DNA of 64,000 bases from Zygaena filipendulae. Its lineage: Eukaryota; Arthropoda; Insecta; Lepidoptera; Zygaenidae. The position numbers were made by a program, and so were the translations under genes. The stretch covers positions 10,377,001-10,441,000 of the forward strand of contig OU015657.1 of NCBI GenBank assembly GCA_907165275.2, written 5' to 3'. Under the pieces are notes generated by a model that was given only the letters and a program-made list of their open reading frames with translations, was not told the DNA's origin and searched no databases. Positions 44,717 to 57,392 of this stretch are shown here, piece after piece (the stretch's first letter is position 1; each line of letters starts with the position of its first letter).

Positions 44717-47071
44717 GTACAGATACGCTTTTACGCGCTTGGCAGTTTTATTATATGTAGAAGTAAAAGTATACAGATTTTAAACACTATATTGTGAACG
44801 TTTTTAGTGTGCTGTGATGTAAAATAAACTAAATTAAATAGCTAAAATAAAATTTATACAAGAAGACTTGAAGAAAACCCAGTTTCTTAAAAGCTTTCAG
44901 CAGCACTAATGAAACTCCACGATGAAATGCTACTATTTCACTTAGAAAAGATGCGCCTGAAGGAAAACAAGCTTAAAACTGTACAGTTTTTCAATTTGAC
45001 ATACGAAGTGAATCTATTTCTGTAGGCTGAATTTATTCATTCAGCTTGCAGAAACACACTTATTTTATGCATTGCAAAATATAAAGATATGGCAAATATT
45101 ACTCAGGTATTCCTTGTTATAGATACAACATCTAACGAATGAATTTCGATTTAAAAAAGCCCAAGGCCCAATATTATGATATATTTCTACAAAAATATGT
45201 AAAAATTATTATATTATATTGTTTCGCTACAAAATGTCATTAGTGACATTATTACTGAAAATCGGAATAAAATTAGGCCAAGAATGTCCCATTTCCACGG
45301 GATATTATATTGTTTTTGCCAAGTATTAGGGCATACTAAACCGATTTCAAAATAATTTTCACCCTTTTAAAAATATAATCAATCAGGAAAACATTCCGTT
45401 GCGGTGGGCAAAGGATTTTCTGGTTCAGACCAGATAATAGTTTTAGCCCATTTGTGTTAGAACGACACGAACTGAAACAACGTAAATAAATGTAGGACAA
45501 CGCGAGTTGCGAACGAAGTCGCGGACACTGCTAGTTGTCTATAGAGCCTTCGGTGTTCTAACTTTTTTATAGCTCAGCTAAAGCTTTTATAGTTACTTTT
45601 GTTAATGCCTTATTTATAGTCGGCTCGGATCTTGTAAATGGTAAGTAATAGGGATTTGTACTCGTATATACTTATACGTATAAAAAATAACATTTTGGTG
45701 TCCATTTTGACGTGAGTTAATTCCAAATTCTTTGTTACTGACTACAATACAAACTGCCTTACGAGAATGTCTATTTTTTCACTTTTTTGCTAAGGGGGAT
45801 TACATTGCTCAAATCGCAAAAAATACTGTAGGTTTGAAAAAGTTTGTAGAATGATCCTTTTGCTCGTTTGCGATATGAAGCCTGTGTTATTTACTTAATT
45901 GTATTGTATACCTTTTTTGTAAATTAGCTAAAATTTTGGAACAAACTGACGTATAAGTAGGTTTTAACACATATGAAGAACGTCTGTGACGCATACTCGG
46001 AACACAATACAAGTAGAGAGGCCAAAATTTAAAGATCACAGGACAAAGTAACATAACATTAACATAAACGTTTGCAATTTTAATTAATTTGGAGATCGAT
46101 TTTTGAATCGCTCGAATATCATTATGTGAAATCAATTCACAAGTGAAAATCCCATTTTGTCATATTTTTGAATCATTCGAATACGGTGTTGCTGTTGTCT
46201 GAAACTCCTTTAGATTTGTTTAATTTGACGCAGAATATTTAAAAACCGGAAGGTAAGGTTAAGTACCGTTTATGAAAATATATGAAAGTTAAGGACTTAA
46301 AACGAAACGTTCTTGATGTTGTCAAACTATCAATCGTGTCAAATTATGAAAATGACATTATGCCACTAAACGTCAAACTTTCTATCGATGAATTCAATTA
46401 AGAGTGGTCCCACCCACTCGTTGCAGAATTCACGTGCAATGAAATTTCAAAAATACAATCTTGCGATTCCGTGTAATCGCCTTTTTTGTCACGGTACCGT
46501 CGGTACCTCCAATAGTGCTTAAGTTAAAATATTATACTTGAAACTCTTGTGTTGTGGCCCGATTTCCGACTTCTGATGACACTATTCACAGGACCCAAGT
46601 GTTGTTATTGAACATAAAATTCCATAAAAGTCTTTCAGTTGCAGCTAGTACCTACTTAGCACTTATCATGAATAATTCGACTTACAAGTTATCCCCATTA
46701 TACTAGCTAATTTATTCTCTCGTTAGTATATGTATTAATAAGCAACGTACTTGACCGCAGACAGCAATAGTAAAAGGAAATCAAAGCACTAGCGTCCGGA
46801 ACCCTTCCAACTACAAATTGGGTTAGAGGACAAGAGGAAACCTCTTCACAAGCCTTGGAGGACACTCCTCCCCACACCGTGCAGTCAATTATATTATATA
46901 GTATGTATATGTATGTAGGTAGCAGCGATAATATAAGCGATAAGTTCTCGTATTCCGGCGCTTTTGAATTTTAAAGTACCTTCGAGTAAACATAATACTG
47001 AATTATGATCATAGTGCAAATTGTGAGGCTCAATTTCATAAACTACTAACTTTTCTCCGTGATCTGCCGGC
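44717..47071. other. Long AT-rich spacer
   Basis: No exon or RNA gene recognised. GAAGTCGCGGACACTGCTAG near 45515-45537 is the end of some other non-LTR repeat. Confidence 0.3.
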
Positions 47072-47290
47072 ATGAATTTCGGTATTCCCTTTGTTCTGGG
47101 ATAAAAAGTACCCTATTTCCTTCATTAAGGTGCAAAATTTCATCGAAATCTGTTCAGCGTTTAAAGGGCAAAAAAAAAAGTAACTCTATTACACAGTTAC
47201 TTTTTTTTATGTCATAGGGGGCAAACGGGCAAGTGGTACGTTTGAATCCTGATGGTAAGTGATTACTTTCGCATTTATAATATTAGTATG
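47072..47290 (+). repeat. CCGCGG-family copy interrupted by a short retroelement
   Basis: GAATTTCGGTATTCCC and GGGATAAAAAGTACCCTATT lead to a (A)n GTAAC block. The tail TTTCGCATTTATAATATTAG resumes at about 47267, after the insertion at 47204-47262. Confidence 0.75.
47204..47262 (-). mobile_element. 59-bp truncated ATGTCATAGGGG element nested in the repeat
   Basis: TTACTTT at 47197-47203 and 47263-47269 flanks a T run plus ATGTCATAGGGGGCAAACGG and GATGGTAAGTGA, matching the start of the copy at 37250. Direct repeats plus the poly(A) end indicate target-primed insertion with strong 5' truncation. Confidence 0.7.
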
Positions 47291-47409
47291 GATTCTCTTA
47301 GTTTATAATGAACATCAGGTATAATATTACCTTTTTGATAATTATAATCAGAGTGGACAGAAAAAGCAAGAAGTTATCAGAACGACATCTGTTGGTTTTA
47401 TATGTATTG

Positions 47410-47577
47410 TTATTAGCTGTGCCCAGTGGTTTCACCCGCGGTAATTTCGGAATTCCCGCAGGAATTCCGCGATAAAAAGTACCCTATGTCCTTCAGTTCA
47501 GTCCAGCCGTTTTTGCGTGATTGAGTAACAAACATCTAAACATCCACGCTTTCATATTTATAATATTAGTAGGATTG
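47410..47577 (+). repeat. CCGCGG-family copy
   Basis: ATTAGCTGTGCCCAGTGGTT to TTATAATATTAGTAGGAT. The GATGATCGG half is replaced by CAGCCGTTTTTGCGTGATTG, as in 27902-28047. Confidence 0.85.
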
Positions 47578-48368
47578 GTATACTTTTTGTGAAAATATTT
47601 TGATAGATTCCTTATAAAATCACTAGACGTAGTAACCCGTAGTTGCGTTAGATCAACCGCCTGTTACGCCATTAAACCTAAGTAGATATACCTTTTATGC
47701 CTTCCCATTTCGTATATCTGACATCGTAACGTCTTTGTCACGCGAAAAATCTTGGCGAATGGGCGGAACATATACTAGTAGTAAAATGTTTCGCCATATT
47801 TCGCAATATTTCGTCGCGATATGCCTCTACGCAAATGTTACCTCGTAAAATGGTTTTACACCAAACTTTTTGCCCACAAAAAAATAATTAGCTTGAGTAG
47901 ACTCTGCAATAAAGGACAACAATATTACTTCGTACGAATCTATCGCCGGCTGAGACCATCTGTTTTATGTGTGTTGTGTGTGTGTGATAAAACGTTTATG
48001 GGTTGATAAAAAAATTGATTTGAGTTAAACCAAATTAGGATCTCGGCTGAGGACTATAATATATTATACGCTATTCTACTTACTTAAATAGTAAACAGTG
48101 ACGAAAGTGTAAATTCAAATACTAGTTCAATAAATTGATACTATTATGCGATCTTTAATTTTTTTTTTTTTTTTTAATTCGACAACATAACAAAGCGCAT
48201 GACACAAGATCAGATAGTTTTTGTAAAACCATATTTAGGCCGTTAGCCGTTAGGGAGGGTACAACATTATTTTTATCTCGAGATCTTTAAACGTAACAAT
48301 AACGAATTGATCATAAAACGAGTAAATCCGCTTCTAAGTTTAACAATGGTCATCGTTTATAAAAATAA
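47578..48368. other. AT-rich spacer
   Basis: Only a T run (about 48158-48175) is notable. Confidence 0.3.
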
Positions 48369-48775
48369 AAGCTGTTCACCCATGGTAATTTCGAAGATCG
48401 CGCGGGAGTTCCGTATTATCCATACTAATATTATAAATACGAAAGTAATTCTGTCTGTATGTTACATTTTCAGACCTTAACTATTCAACCGATCATTCAT
48501 ACACATTGTCAGCGGTAAAAAACCGCGGGGAACAGATAGAGTTTATAATCCCTACTTCCCTACTAATATTATAAATGCGAAAATAACTCTGTCTGTCTGC
48601 CTGCCTGCCGTTACGCTTTCACGTCTTAACGGCTCAACCGATCACCGTGAAATTTTGCATACACGTTACCAGGGGGCAGGGGTACAGGGAAGGACATAGG
48701 GTACTTTTTATCCTGAAATTCCCACAGGAACTCCGAAATTAACGCGGGTGAAACCGCGGGGAATATCTAGTTATA
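48369..48775. repeat. Cluster of three CCGCGG-family copies
   Basis: A plus head fragment (48369-48415), a reversed short copy (48420-48540, CCATACTAATATTATAAATA to ACCGCGGGGAACAGATAGAG) and a reversed full copy (48559-48774, with CTGTCTGTCTGCCTGCCTGC and a full GCGGGTGAAACCGCGGGG head). The two reversed copies are almost adjacent. Confidence 0.8.
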
Positions 48776-49104
48776 TAAGTAACTAATCTTATACATAATA
48801 TGTAGTGATAAGAAATATCTTAATGTAATATAATAATGTATTTATTTTAAAACAATGTAATTTTACTTACATATACTTTCACCTGCAGGTGTTTGCGTGT
48901 CTACACACAATCAATCAATCAATGAATTTGCAAGTCACTTCTTGTTTCTTACATATATGTACCTACATGTATGACTTTAAAATTGTCGTGTCGTTTGTCA
49001 ACTTTCTGATTAACCGTTTATTTATTCAGCTATCTATTTTACTTCTTACATCCGTTAGTAGTGGTATTAAATTAAGTTTTCAATGCTTGTGTTGTTACAT
49101 TTAA

Positions 49105-49345
49105 ATACTCAATATCTGGGTCACCGAGCTTCGCTCGTTGTGTATAGCGCCATCTGTTCCTACGTAAAAAAACAAACACTCAATTTTCATTGCCTGAAAA
49201 CACTGATAAAACGACGTTTGCTAATAATGAAACCTAGCTAGATCGATTAATCGCCCCCGAAACCTCCTGCATACCAAATTTCATGAAAGTCGTTGTAGCC
49301 GTTTCCGAGATTCAGATTATATACATATATATATAGATATGTACA
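49105..49345 (+). repeat. CTGGGTCACCGAGCTTCGCT repeat
   Basis: CTGGGTCACCGAGCTTCGCT at the start, CATACCAAATTTCATGAAAG and GTAGCCGTTTCCGAGATTCA in the body, then (TA)n. It is a different family of LINE-like tails, recognised from lepidopteran sequences in general. Confidence 0.6.
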
Positions 49346-49423
49346 AGAATTGCTCGTTAAAAGATAGTAGATAGATATATTTGAAACTTGTCGTAAATGT
49401 CCGTTTATTTTATCATCTATATC

Positions 49424-49624
49424 TATACTAATATTATAAAGAGGAAAGATTTAATTTTTTGTTTGTTTGTTACGATTTAACTCAAAAACTGCTAGACCGA
49501 TTTCAAAAATTGTTTCACTATTAGAAAGCTACATTATCCCTGAGTAACATAAGCTATATTGTAATTCGGAATTCCCGCGGGAACTTGGAAATTATCGTGG
49601 GTGAAACCGCGCGGGACTTCTAGT
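49424..49624 (-). repeat. CCGCGG-family copy
   Basis: Reversed: CTATACTAATATTATAAAGA, CTAGACCGATTTCAAAAATT, TTCCCGCGGGAACTTGG, GTGAAACCGCGCGGGACTTC. Confidence 0.85.
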
Positions 49625-50128
49625 AAAAAATAAAAATAGTAAAAAATCAATTTAATAGGATTACAGTTTAGATAACTATACAATAGTTATGAAAACATGT
49701 AAGTTGCATCATGACATGAATTAAACGATTCACCAACTGTGAATTTGACTGTAATCGACTGAATTAGATGTTATAAAATACTGATGACAACATCAGGCGT
49801 AACAAGACCATAGTGATAATATGGCCAGTAGAATTTAATCTTTAAAGAATTTTAAAACTCATACTCTGACGAAAAAGCCAAAATTTTACCAAAAAGGCAC
49901 TGTTGTTTCTACGGAATCCATAATCTAGTTCTCATATGTGTGCCGTGACTATTTGCGTAGAAAAGGAAACCAGTTTGATGTAAATTGTCAATGTCATGTT
50001 GTTTATTTGCACGCAGAACACTTTCTCTCTTCACGGTACAGAGGCGCGGAGTCCGAGTCGATGACACGTACCGTAGCTCGCTGCTTTGCTGTCAATCATC
50101 ACTTTAACATTAGTTTTATAAGTACCTA
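49625..50128. other. AT-rich spacer
   Basis: Nothing recognised. Confidence 0.3.
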
Positions 50129-50300
50129 CTAGTTATAGGCTCAGAGTTTCATTCGCGGTGACTTCGGAGTTCCCATAGGAATTCCGGGATAACAATGCGC
50201 TATGTTCTTCTCTATACCTCTGAAAACGTGTATGCAAAATTTTGTGATGATTGGTTAAGTAGTTAAATGGCGTGAAAGTGACTCAAATTCTAATTTATGA
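50129..50300 (+). repeat. CCGCGG-family copy, decayed
   Basis: CTAGTTATAGGCTCAGAGTT head, GGAATTCCGGGATAACAATG, GATGATTGGTTAAGTAGTTA; the final TTATAATATTAGTA is lost. Confidence 0.75.
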
Positions 50301-50334
50301 GATACACTTTCCAAAACAGGCGCTTTAACTTTGG

Positions 50335-50592
50335 TTCTATAGTCCACTGCTGGACAAAGGCTTCCCTCAAGAATCTCCAAGACGAGCGCTCTTGTGCTGG
50401 GTCGCAGGCCCATATTGTGAAAGGGTTGTCCGCCCCGCGCTTGAATTGGTCGCCACTTTTAATGTTGCAATGCTACAGCGCTTTTCTGCCCCATCAGCCT
50501 TCAGATCTAAAGGAAATGTGACCCGCCCACTGCCACTTAAGATTTGCAACTCTTTGAGTTACGCCGGTTACTTTTGGTCCCGTTCTTGAATC
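50335..50592. repeat. Decayed copy of the TATAGTCCACTGCTGGACAA repeat
   Basis: TATAGTCCACTGCTGGACAA and AGGCTTCCCTCAAGAA at one end, and GTGACCCGCCCACTGCCACT then TTTGCAACTCTTTGAGTTAC at the other, are landmarks of an RTE-like LINE 3' region common in Lepidoptera. The middle is altered and no frame is usable. Confidence 0.6.
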
Positions 50593-52544
50593 TTCATTGT
50601 CCTTTGATTGACTTTGAACTAATTCGTTACTCTTATTACATATTTTAAGTAAATATTAGTATATTGTTATCATCTCGCATAGAAAATTTTTGTGTACCAT
50701 ACATTAATAGGATTCATGAGATCTATTGGTTTCTTATATTCTTATAGGATTGTTTCTATTGTAGCTCGAAGCAAATGTAGCAATTTCAACGCAGAACATT
50801 TTTGATGCCGAATTTATTGTTACTAGAGATCCAAACGCCAGATTCTGATGACCCACCGTGTCCCCCTTCACACATGTCTGTTTAGGATATCGACTAGTAT
50901 TCGAGAGAAGTAATAGGTGTCTTCCTTTATTGGCTTCGTTGTTTTTGTTGTGAGTGCGCGGGAGGGACGAAGGCAACAGTTTTATTAGCTCAGTGATCTG
51001 ACTTTATATGTCATGTTTACCGTAATAAACCCGGCCATTCCTTCGCATTGAGCTTCTATATTGGAACCAAAGCGATGCCACGCTACAGTGGGATCCACTG
51101 TAATGAAACTCTATGCAATCCGATGGATAAAAGAATTAATTTGATTGCGTTTGTCAATTTTTTTTTTGATCCGGGACAATGGATAGCAAATACAAATTTA
51201 ATATCGTAGCAGTAAATCTAATTTTCGTTATTTTTTGCACTACTTATAGCTTAATATCGAAGGTAGCTGGGGATGTGAGGATGTGGCGTCTATAAAGGTT
51301 AAATTTACACGCCTTATTGCAATAAGAGAATAATAAAAAATCTAAATAAATAAAAGTAATTAAGATACTCTTTAAAGAATACATGGTATCTTAATTTTAC
51401 CTTTGACCTTCACTTTTCTTACTAGCCAGTACAGCAAAGAATAAATTTTTTTGTACAAGACTTTGCCCTAAGGTTTGGACTTGCCAGAATCGCAGTTTTT
51501 AAATATACTATCGCTACCTCTATATTACTGTGTCCTTTAAGGAAGAATGTTTTTTTTATTGAAACATAGGTAAGTTGTGCTGCGCAATCCAATTTTACCT
51601 GTAGTTCCGTCCTATTACCGGCGCTCTTTTTGATATCAACCCGGATATGCCGTGACGCAAAGGACTAGAGTCGACGGCTTCCAAATTCCCCAGGGCTTAT
51701 TGTCTCTACGAACGTAATGAGTCCACTCGGCGATCCCTCGCTATCGCTCCGTTGTATACGTACCGTACTTGTAGGCGCAACGCACAATGAACTACCGAAC
51801 GGAAGGTGAAATAACTAGGTAGATAATACAATTTAGTGACCTTGTACAGATGAGCGTGTGAAGGTTTTGGCTGGTGCTAAATAGAGATGAAATATTACAG
51901 CCACTAGATATTATGCTTATTGTTCACGTTTATTGCTTAAAATGTTACAGCTATTTTGTTAGATTTTATTGTTAAACTTGCATTGGAACAGAAAATTTTG
52001 AAATTGGTTAAAAAACATGTTCTTGATTCACCATACCCGAAAAGGGTCACTAAGTTGTAAGCACAAAATCTATTTAATATTTGAAATATATGTACCTTCA
52101 CTTGGTCGCAATAAATATTTGATTGATTGATTGCAATTAGTAGTTGACACTAGTAACTCATTAGATTATTATTATTTACTTTAAAATATTAGATGAAAAA
52201 ATAAATTATTGTTATAATTTGTGATACAGTGAGGGGTAATCGTATCCATTATTACACGGTATTTTACAGCTACCAGGAGACCTGGAAATACCGAAGTTAT
52301 GTTGGCATCATTATATGGAATTACCTCCAATGGGCGGTGTGCTTAAACACGGCACGTTCCAACGAGATGTGAAAATTATGCGGCCAGCGGTCTAGCCTGG
52401 CCATAAACGCTTGCCCCACTTCGGGTTAACTAGTTATGTTACAGTCATCTGTCAAGTTGGAGACAATGGCCGGCCCGTGAATGACGAAACTGAGCTCTAT
52501 ACGGTATTCCGGACAATACTTAATTGTACCTACCTAGCTAATAC
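50593..52544. other. Spacer, GC-richer at 51590-51800
   Basis: No exon supported. ATTTGATTGATTGATTG near 52115-52131 is a short-repeat tail of a LINE. A TTTTACAG acceptor-like site at 52263 is followed by frames that close within 100 bp. Confidence 0.35.
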
Positions 52545-52680
52545 CGGCGGAGACGACCGGGTTGGCGGAGTGGTTACCATGCCTTTCCGTTAGTCAAGAA
52601 GTCCCGAGTTCGATTCCTGGTGGAGGTAGAGTTTGTGTGATCAACACAGGGTTCCACTTTACAGTCTAGGTGTGTATATA
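52545..52680 (+). mobile_element. tRNA-derived SINE (decayed)
   Basis: An A-box-like TTGGCGGAGTGGTTACCAT near 52562 and a B-box-like GAGTTCGATTCC near 52607 have tRNA spacing and are followed by TGGTGGAGGTAGAGTTTGTG and TGATCAACACAGG, the body expected of lepidopteran tRNA-headed SINEs. The cloverleaf stems do not pair well enough for a working tRNA. RNA polymerase III promoter boxes are recognisable but altered. Confidence 0.6.
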
Positions 52681-53185
52681 CTATATATATATATATCTTT
52701 TAAACGAGGGACGTATTAATGTTAAGACTTGCGCCATTTTCTTTTACATATTATATTCAATAAAACTAGTATTTTTTTTTCAAATTATGTAACTGTCTAT
52801 AAAAATACTGATTTCTACGATTACGGTGACCAAGTTCCTAATAAGATACACTATATCTTATTACTTTTGGGGATAAAACATAAAAGTTTTCGTTCTCAGC
52901 AACTATTAAGGACAAAGTAATATTACTAAGACAATTACTTGAGAGATATGATCACAATTTTCGTATTATTTGTTTCAGGGTAAAAGCTTTTTTTTAATAT
53001 AAACTTGTCAGCTATATCAAAAGTTTTTATGAGGGTGTCAGCTTGTTCAGCTCTTCTGTGGAAAGATTTAATTTGTCGCATATTTTTGTTGTGGAGCTTT
53101 ATTTTTCGTGTTCAAAGGTAAGATACCTAGCAACAGTAATTAAACGTTCAACTTTCTTCAAGACGTTGGATTTTATTAAGAAAAC
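52681..53185. other. AT-rich spacer with a short (TA)n
   Basis: Nothing else recognised. Confidence 0.3.
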
Positions 53186-53345
53186 CTCGCGGTTTCACTC
53201 GCGTTGATGTCGGAGTTTCCGCAGGAATTCCGGGATAAAATGGCCCTGACGACGTGTACGCAAAATTTCGTGATGATCGCTTGAGTAGTAAAGGCATGGT
53301 AAGCGTAACAAATAAACAAACTCACTTTCGCATATATATATAATG
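53186..53345 (+). repeat. CCGCGG-family copy
   Basis: CCTCGCGGTTTCACTCGCGT, GGAATTCCGGGATAAAATGG, GTGATGATCGCTTGAGTAGT, TTTCGCATATATATATAATG. Confidence 0.8.
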
Positions 53346-54157
53346 TTATTAAATTTATAAAACTGACAAGTTTTCTTTTCGTGAAATACTTTGTTTGGGC
53401 ACGTATCACAAAGATTTTTGGATCGCTTTGGATACAATTTATAAAATTTGGTTATATTATTTAATTTTCATTGACACTTCGATTTAATTTAGATGACGAC
53501 AGCATTATTCGATATCACTTTCAACTAATGTTTGCACATTATGATTATCTTTTATGAGAATTGTTGCTTATTTACCAACATAATAAAGATATAACAGGTA
53601 TTTTTATGAAGGATGAAGTTTGCAATATGCGGTTCGCCATCTCCCACGACGGCACTATCACATTTTTATGATGCTAACTTTTCCTTCTTAATAACTATAA
53701 CGTTAAAACTTGGGCGCCACATGCCGCAAAGTGCAAACGCTACCAATTTGTTAGTTACGAGTAGGTACCTAGTTTAAGTTCATCCTTTTTTGATGGGATG
53801 TTCAATGTTCATAGACCCATATAGCTATACTATATAATATTAAAATGTGCTGTTTATTGCATATACATTTCATTGCATTCATTCGTTTCATTTCATTTCA
53901 TATCAAATTCCCAACTTTTTGCACCATTTATTGTATTTAACTGTTTCTCGCAGATTCACCCGCATGAATTTCAGGATTCCGGCCAGATTTAAGCTTCATA
54001 GGTGAGGTGTAGTTTTTGAAACATATACGTACATACAAATAAAATTGAAGTCTCTGTTTGTAATTTTAAATTAACAGCTTTTTACTAAATGCCTATGAAA
54101 GTATATCCGTATATAGGTAAGTACCGTTACATACCTACATAAAAAAATCAATTATTT
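53346..54157. other. Spacer with a small repeat fragment
   Basis: 53938-53985 (TTTCTCGCAGATTCACCCGC) is a degenerate CCGCGG-family head. (TTTCA)n-like words lie near 53886-53905. Confidence 0.35.
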
Positions 54158-54350
54158 AAATTTTTCTCTGTCGGTCTGTCTGTTTGTTCCGGCTAATCTC
54201 TGAAATGGTTGGACCGATTTTAACGGGACTCACTGGCAGATAGCTAATTTTATAAGGAGTAACTTAGGCTAGGCGGTTTTATTTTAGAAAAAATAGTTCC
54301 TGCGGGAATTCCGAAACTCACGCGGTTGCAACCGCGGGGCACAGCTAGTA
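54158..54350 (-). repeat. CCGCGG-family copy with RTE-like tail
   Basis: CTGTCGGTCTGTCTGTTTGT, CTGAAATGGTTGGACCGATT, GGCAGATAGCTAATTTTATA, then GGGAATTCCGAAACTCACGC and GGGGCACAGCTAGTA. Its middle matches the isolated fragment at 8888-8942. Confidence 0.85.
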
Positions 54351-55534
54351 ATAAATAAAATACATAATTTTTTTTATAAAGGCGTGTTTTCGGAGATAAA
54401 TGAAAAACCCTCTTTTTGAGAAAAAGACCATAGACCAGAAAATATTGTAATTCCAACAATAGCCCCACGGTACGACGAGATGACATTTTGATTGATATAA
54501 GACCCTTGTCATTTTCACATTCAATGTAAATGAAAATGTCTACGAGGATCTAGCGATCGTTTAACTTTAGATAATAATAATAGAAAAATACACTTTGTTT
54601 TGGACAGATGAAATTCTTTTATTGAAATAGTTGGTGTATCTACTTTCGAGGATAAAAGAAATTCATAGTCAATATTATCCTCTATATCGTATGTTGAAAG
54701 AGACACTTCGCTGCTAACCCTTCTTACAGTTTCCTATATCAAGTGAAGCCACGCACAAAGGGGTTATTTAATCGGACAGCCTTGGATCTGGGATCACATC
54801 GCATTTTGCTTTCAAGTCCTTAGATAACATCATTTCTTTGGATCTATGCGCGTGAAAATATGAAACTACGTATTTATCAGTTTGTAAAGATATTTTTGAA
54901 TACTAGATAGATTCGATGCTGTAAGTTTTTTGTTTCACGTCATAGGCGTAGGTGCGGGTATCACACTGAAAGTACGTAATCATAAATTAAAGAACAACAA
55001 TGTATGAAGTTGACTGAAATAGACTTTTTGAATATTGTAATAAAAAAAAAAAACAACTAAGTAATGTTTCCACAGAGTTCTGTAATCGAAATTTAATTTG
55101 TTTTTTTTTTGACTTGGTTTCTAACTGGCCCGTAGTGATTGTATTTAATCTTTGTAACTGGCGTTACGTCTTCATATTTTGTCTGTTTTATGTATTCCTT
55201 ATTACACAGATTTGTTAGTAGCTATACCTACCTATACCTACCTAATAATAAACATAATACCTATTATGTACTCGAATTAAATTAATTACAGAACTAAAAA
55301 TATTCTACATTAAATTTATTGCCTACTCGTTATTCTAAATGGAATTGAATATCAATGCGAGTATCAGTGTTGTCTCAATTTAGTTACGTTTTCTATTCTT
55401 TCATTGGCTGCAAAGAGAATGTAGTTCGTCTGGTTTCCATTAACAATTAGGTACCTAACCTACTATTGTTATTGTTAACAGTTGTACAATAAGCTGTGCT
55501 TGCATATCGCACACTTTGTAACTACATTACACAT
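54351..55534. other. AT-rich spacer
   Basis: Nothing recognised. Confidence 0.3.
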
Positions 55535-55718
55535 CCCTACTAATATTATTATATACTAAAGTAACGCTGTCTGTACGCTTTCACGCCTTAACGGCTCTAC
55601 CGATCATCATGAAGTTTTGAATATACGTTTTCAGGGGTACATAGAGTACTTTTTATCCCAGAATTCTCGCGGGAGCTCCGTAATTACCGCGGGTGAAACC
55701 GCGGGGGTAAAGCTAGTT
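55535..55718 (-). repeat. CCGCGG-family copy
   Basis: Reversed, nearly complete: CCTACTAATATTATTATATA, CCGATCATCATGAAGTTTTG, TTTTTATCCCAGAATTCTCG, GCGGGTGAAACCGCGGGGGT. Confidence 0.88.
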
Positions 55719-57295
55719 AGGTTATAAATTTCAATAACCTCTATTTTCATGAACTGATTGTTATGGAACAAAAGCCTATGTTTTAAGTTAGACTATACGA
55801 AATAGCAAAAAAGAAGTAATTATTTGAAGTATCTTCAATGTGCAGACACGATTCTAGTCACAATTTAATTATAAATAGGTAAAATACAGAAAAGATGACG
55901 GTTCAGTGTAATTTTTATTCGATTTTATGATAAATTCCTCGTTCCACACCACTGGCGAATAGTGTGAGAATGCTATTGTGTTTCCATTATCCAAGTTTTC
56001 CTTTGTGTCCCACGCTGCCCAGGGTTTTATATGGATTGTGTAAACAAACATTTCTACCCGCTCGCTCGCCCTGAAGTCTTCTGTACTTCGAGCTTCGCAA
56101 CCGTCTTGTACATACCACTTTATGAACCAGTTACTTGTGCATAATACATCTACATAGGCACATATTTTTATTTATTTAATGTAATACAACGGTATTGTAA
56201 TTTATTTATGCATTTAAATTTACCAACTTGTATTTATTGACACATTTGTATTGTGTAATTACTATTACATATTTGTTTAACTACATTATTTATTATTTTT
56301 CAGTTGTTTATTTTAGTGAAAATAGTTATGACATGTTAATTAATTTTATGAATAAAGTGTTATGATATGTTATTTGCGATTCTCGGAAACTGCTAATAAA
56401 AATTAAAATTTTAACTAAGCAAGACCTTTCACATACACACGTATCTAGTGATGAAAAATTATAGATACTTACGCTTCAAAACCATTTTCGTATAGCTGCA
56501 ACGTTTAAAGTATTATAATAGTTTGCACCCTTATAGGTGATATCTCAGAGTAAATATACTGTAATATAAAACAAAATACATGATTTGATGAATCGAGAGC
56601 CTCTCCCCTATTTTAATGTCCGTTAAAACTACTCATGATAATCTATTGTGTCAAGAATATTATTATCAAAAACGACGATTTACGATTTTTTACTAAAGCA
56701 AAATTAAAATAGCTGCTCGCTTCTTAAAAGCTTCTGTCAGGTGTAGTTAAGGTAACTTTAATAATTAGTACTGTAGACACTCTCAGCTTAATTTTAAATG
56801 TAAGCAAACTCGGAGCTTGCTCTCTAACGAATAGCGCCTAGACTTCTACCTATGTAACAGGTGTTCTAAGAAGTGTACCTACTCTTTGTTTTCTTAGATA
56901 AATCTCAAATCATTAATTTAGATATTTAATTCATAGTTTAAGTAAAAGGGCATTATTTATAGAACATCCTAAAACAACCCACGAACTGTTGCAAAAGGAA
57001 GACAATCTGCAAATAAAAGCTCTATGTATTCGTAAAATGACCTAAAACTCCATAAACTACAAAAATTAAAAACACGAAACTAAGACAGTAATTTCCTTTT
57101 GCGACGTAAAGACTTATTGACTAAGGATTTCCCGAAATTCAATACTTACCTACCTAAGGGTGAAAACGGTGACACGCGGGTGAAATCACGAGGATCGGCT
57201 AGTACTAATAACAGTATATCTATACTTAGCTCTACATTTAATTCAATAAAAGGAGGATTAAAAAAAAAGGTAATGTTACTTACACATGAAATGCG
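55719..57295. other. AT-rich spacer with a repeat scrap
   Basis: 57128-57203 (GTGACACGCGGGTGAAATCA) is a degenerate reversed CCGCGG-family head. No gene. Confidence 0.35.
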
Positions 57296-57392
57296 TGAAA
57301 ATTAACAAATACACTTAGGTACAATTCAAATTGAATTGTAAGTGTATTTGTTAATTTTCACTTGTAAAGTAGTGTAAATTACACTACTTTAC
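57296..57392. repeat. Two consecutive long hairpins
   Basis: 57296-57360 is a 65-bp inverted repeat (TGAAAATTAACAAATACACT... mirrored, with a 3-nt GGT bulge) centred on CAATTCAAATTGAATTG. 57364-57392 is a second one, with 13-bp perfect arms GTAAAGTAGTGTA around AAT. Only three bases separate them. Confidence 0.9.

Noticed and set aside
52263..52400. Candidate second exon after a TTTTACAG acceptor for the 7753 signal-peptide exon
   Set aside because: In the required phase the frame stops after about 25 codons with no domain-like sequence and no donor of note.
52556..52626. Possible functional tRNA gene
   Set aside because: A- and B-box-like words are present but acceptor and anticodon stems do not pair; the downstream sequence is SINE-like.
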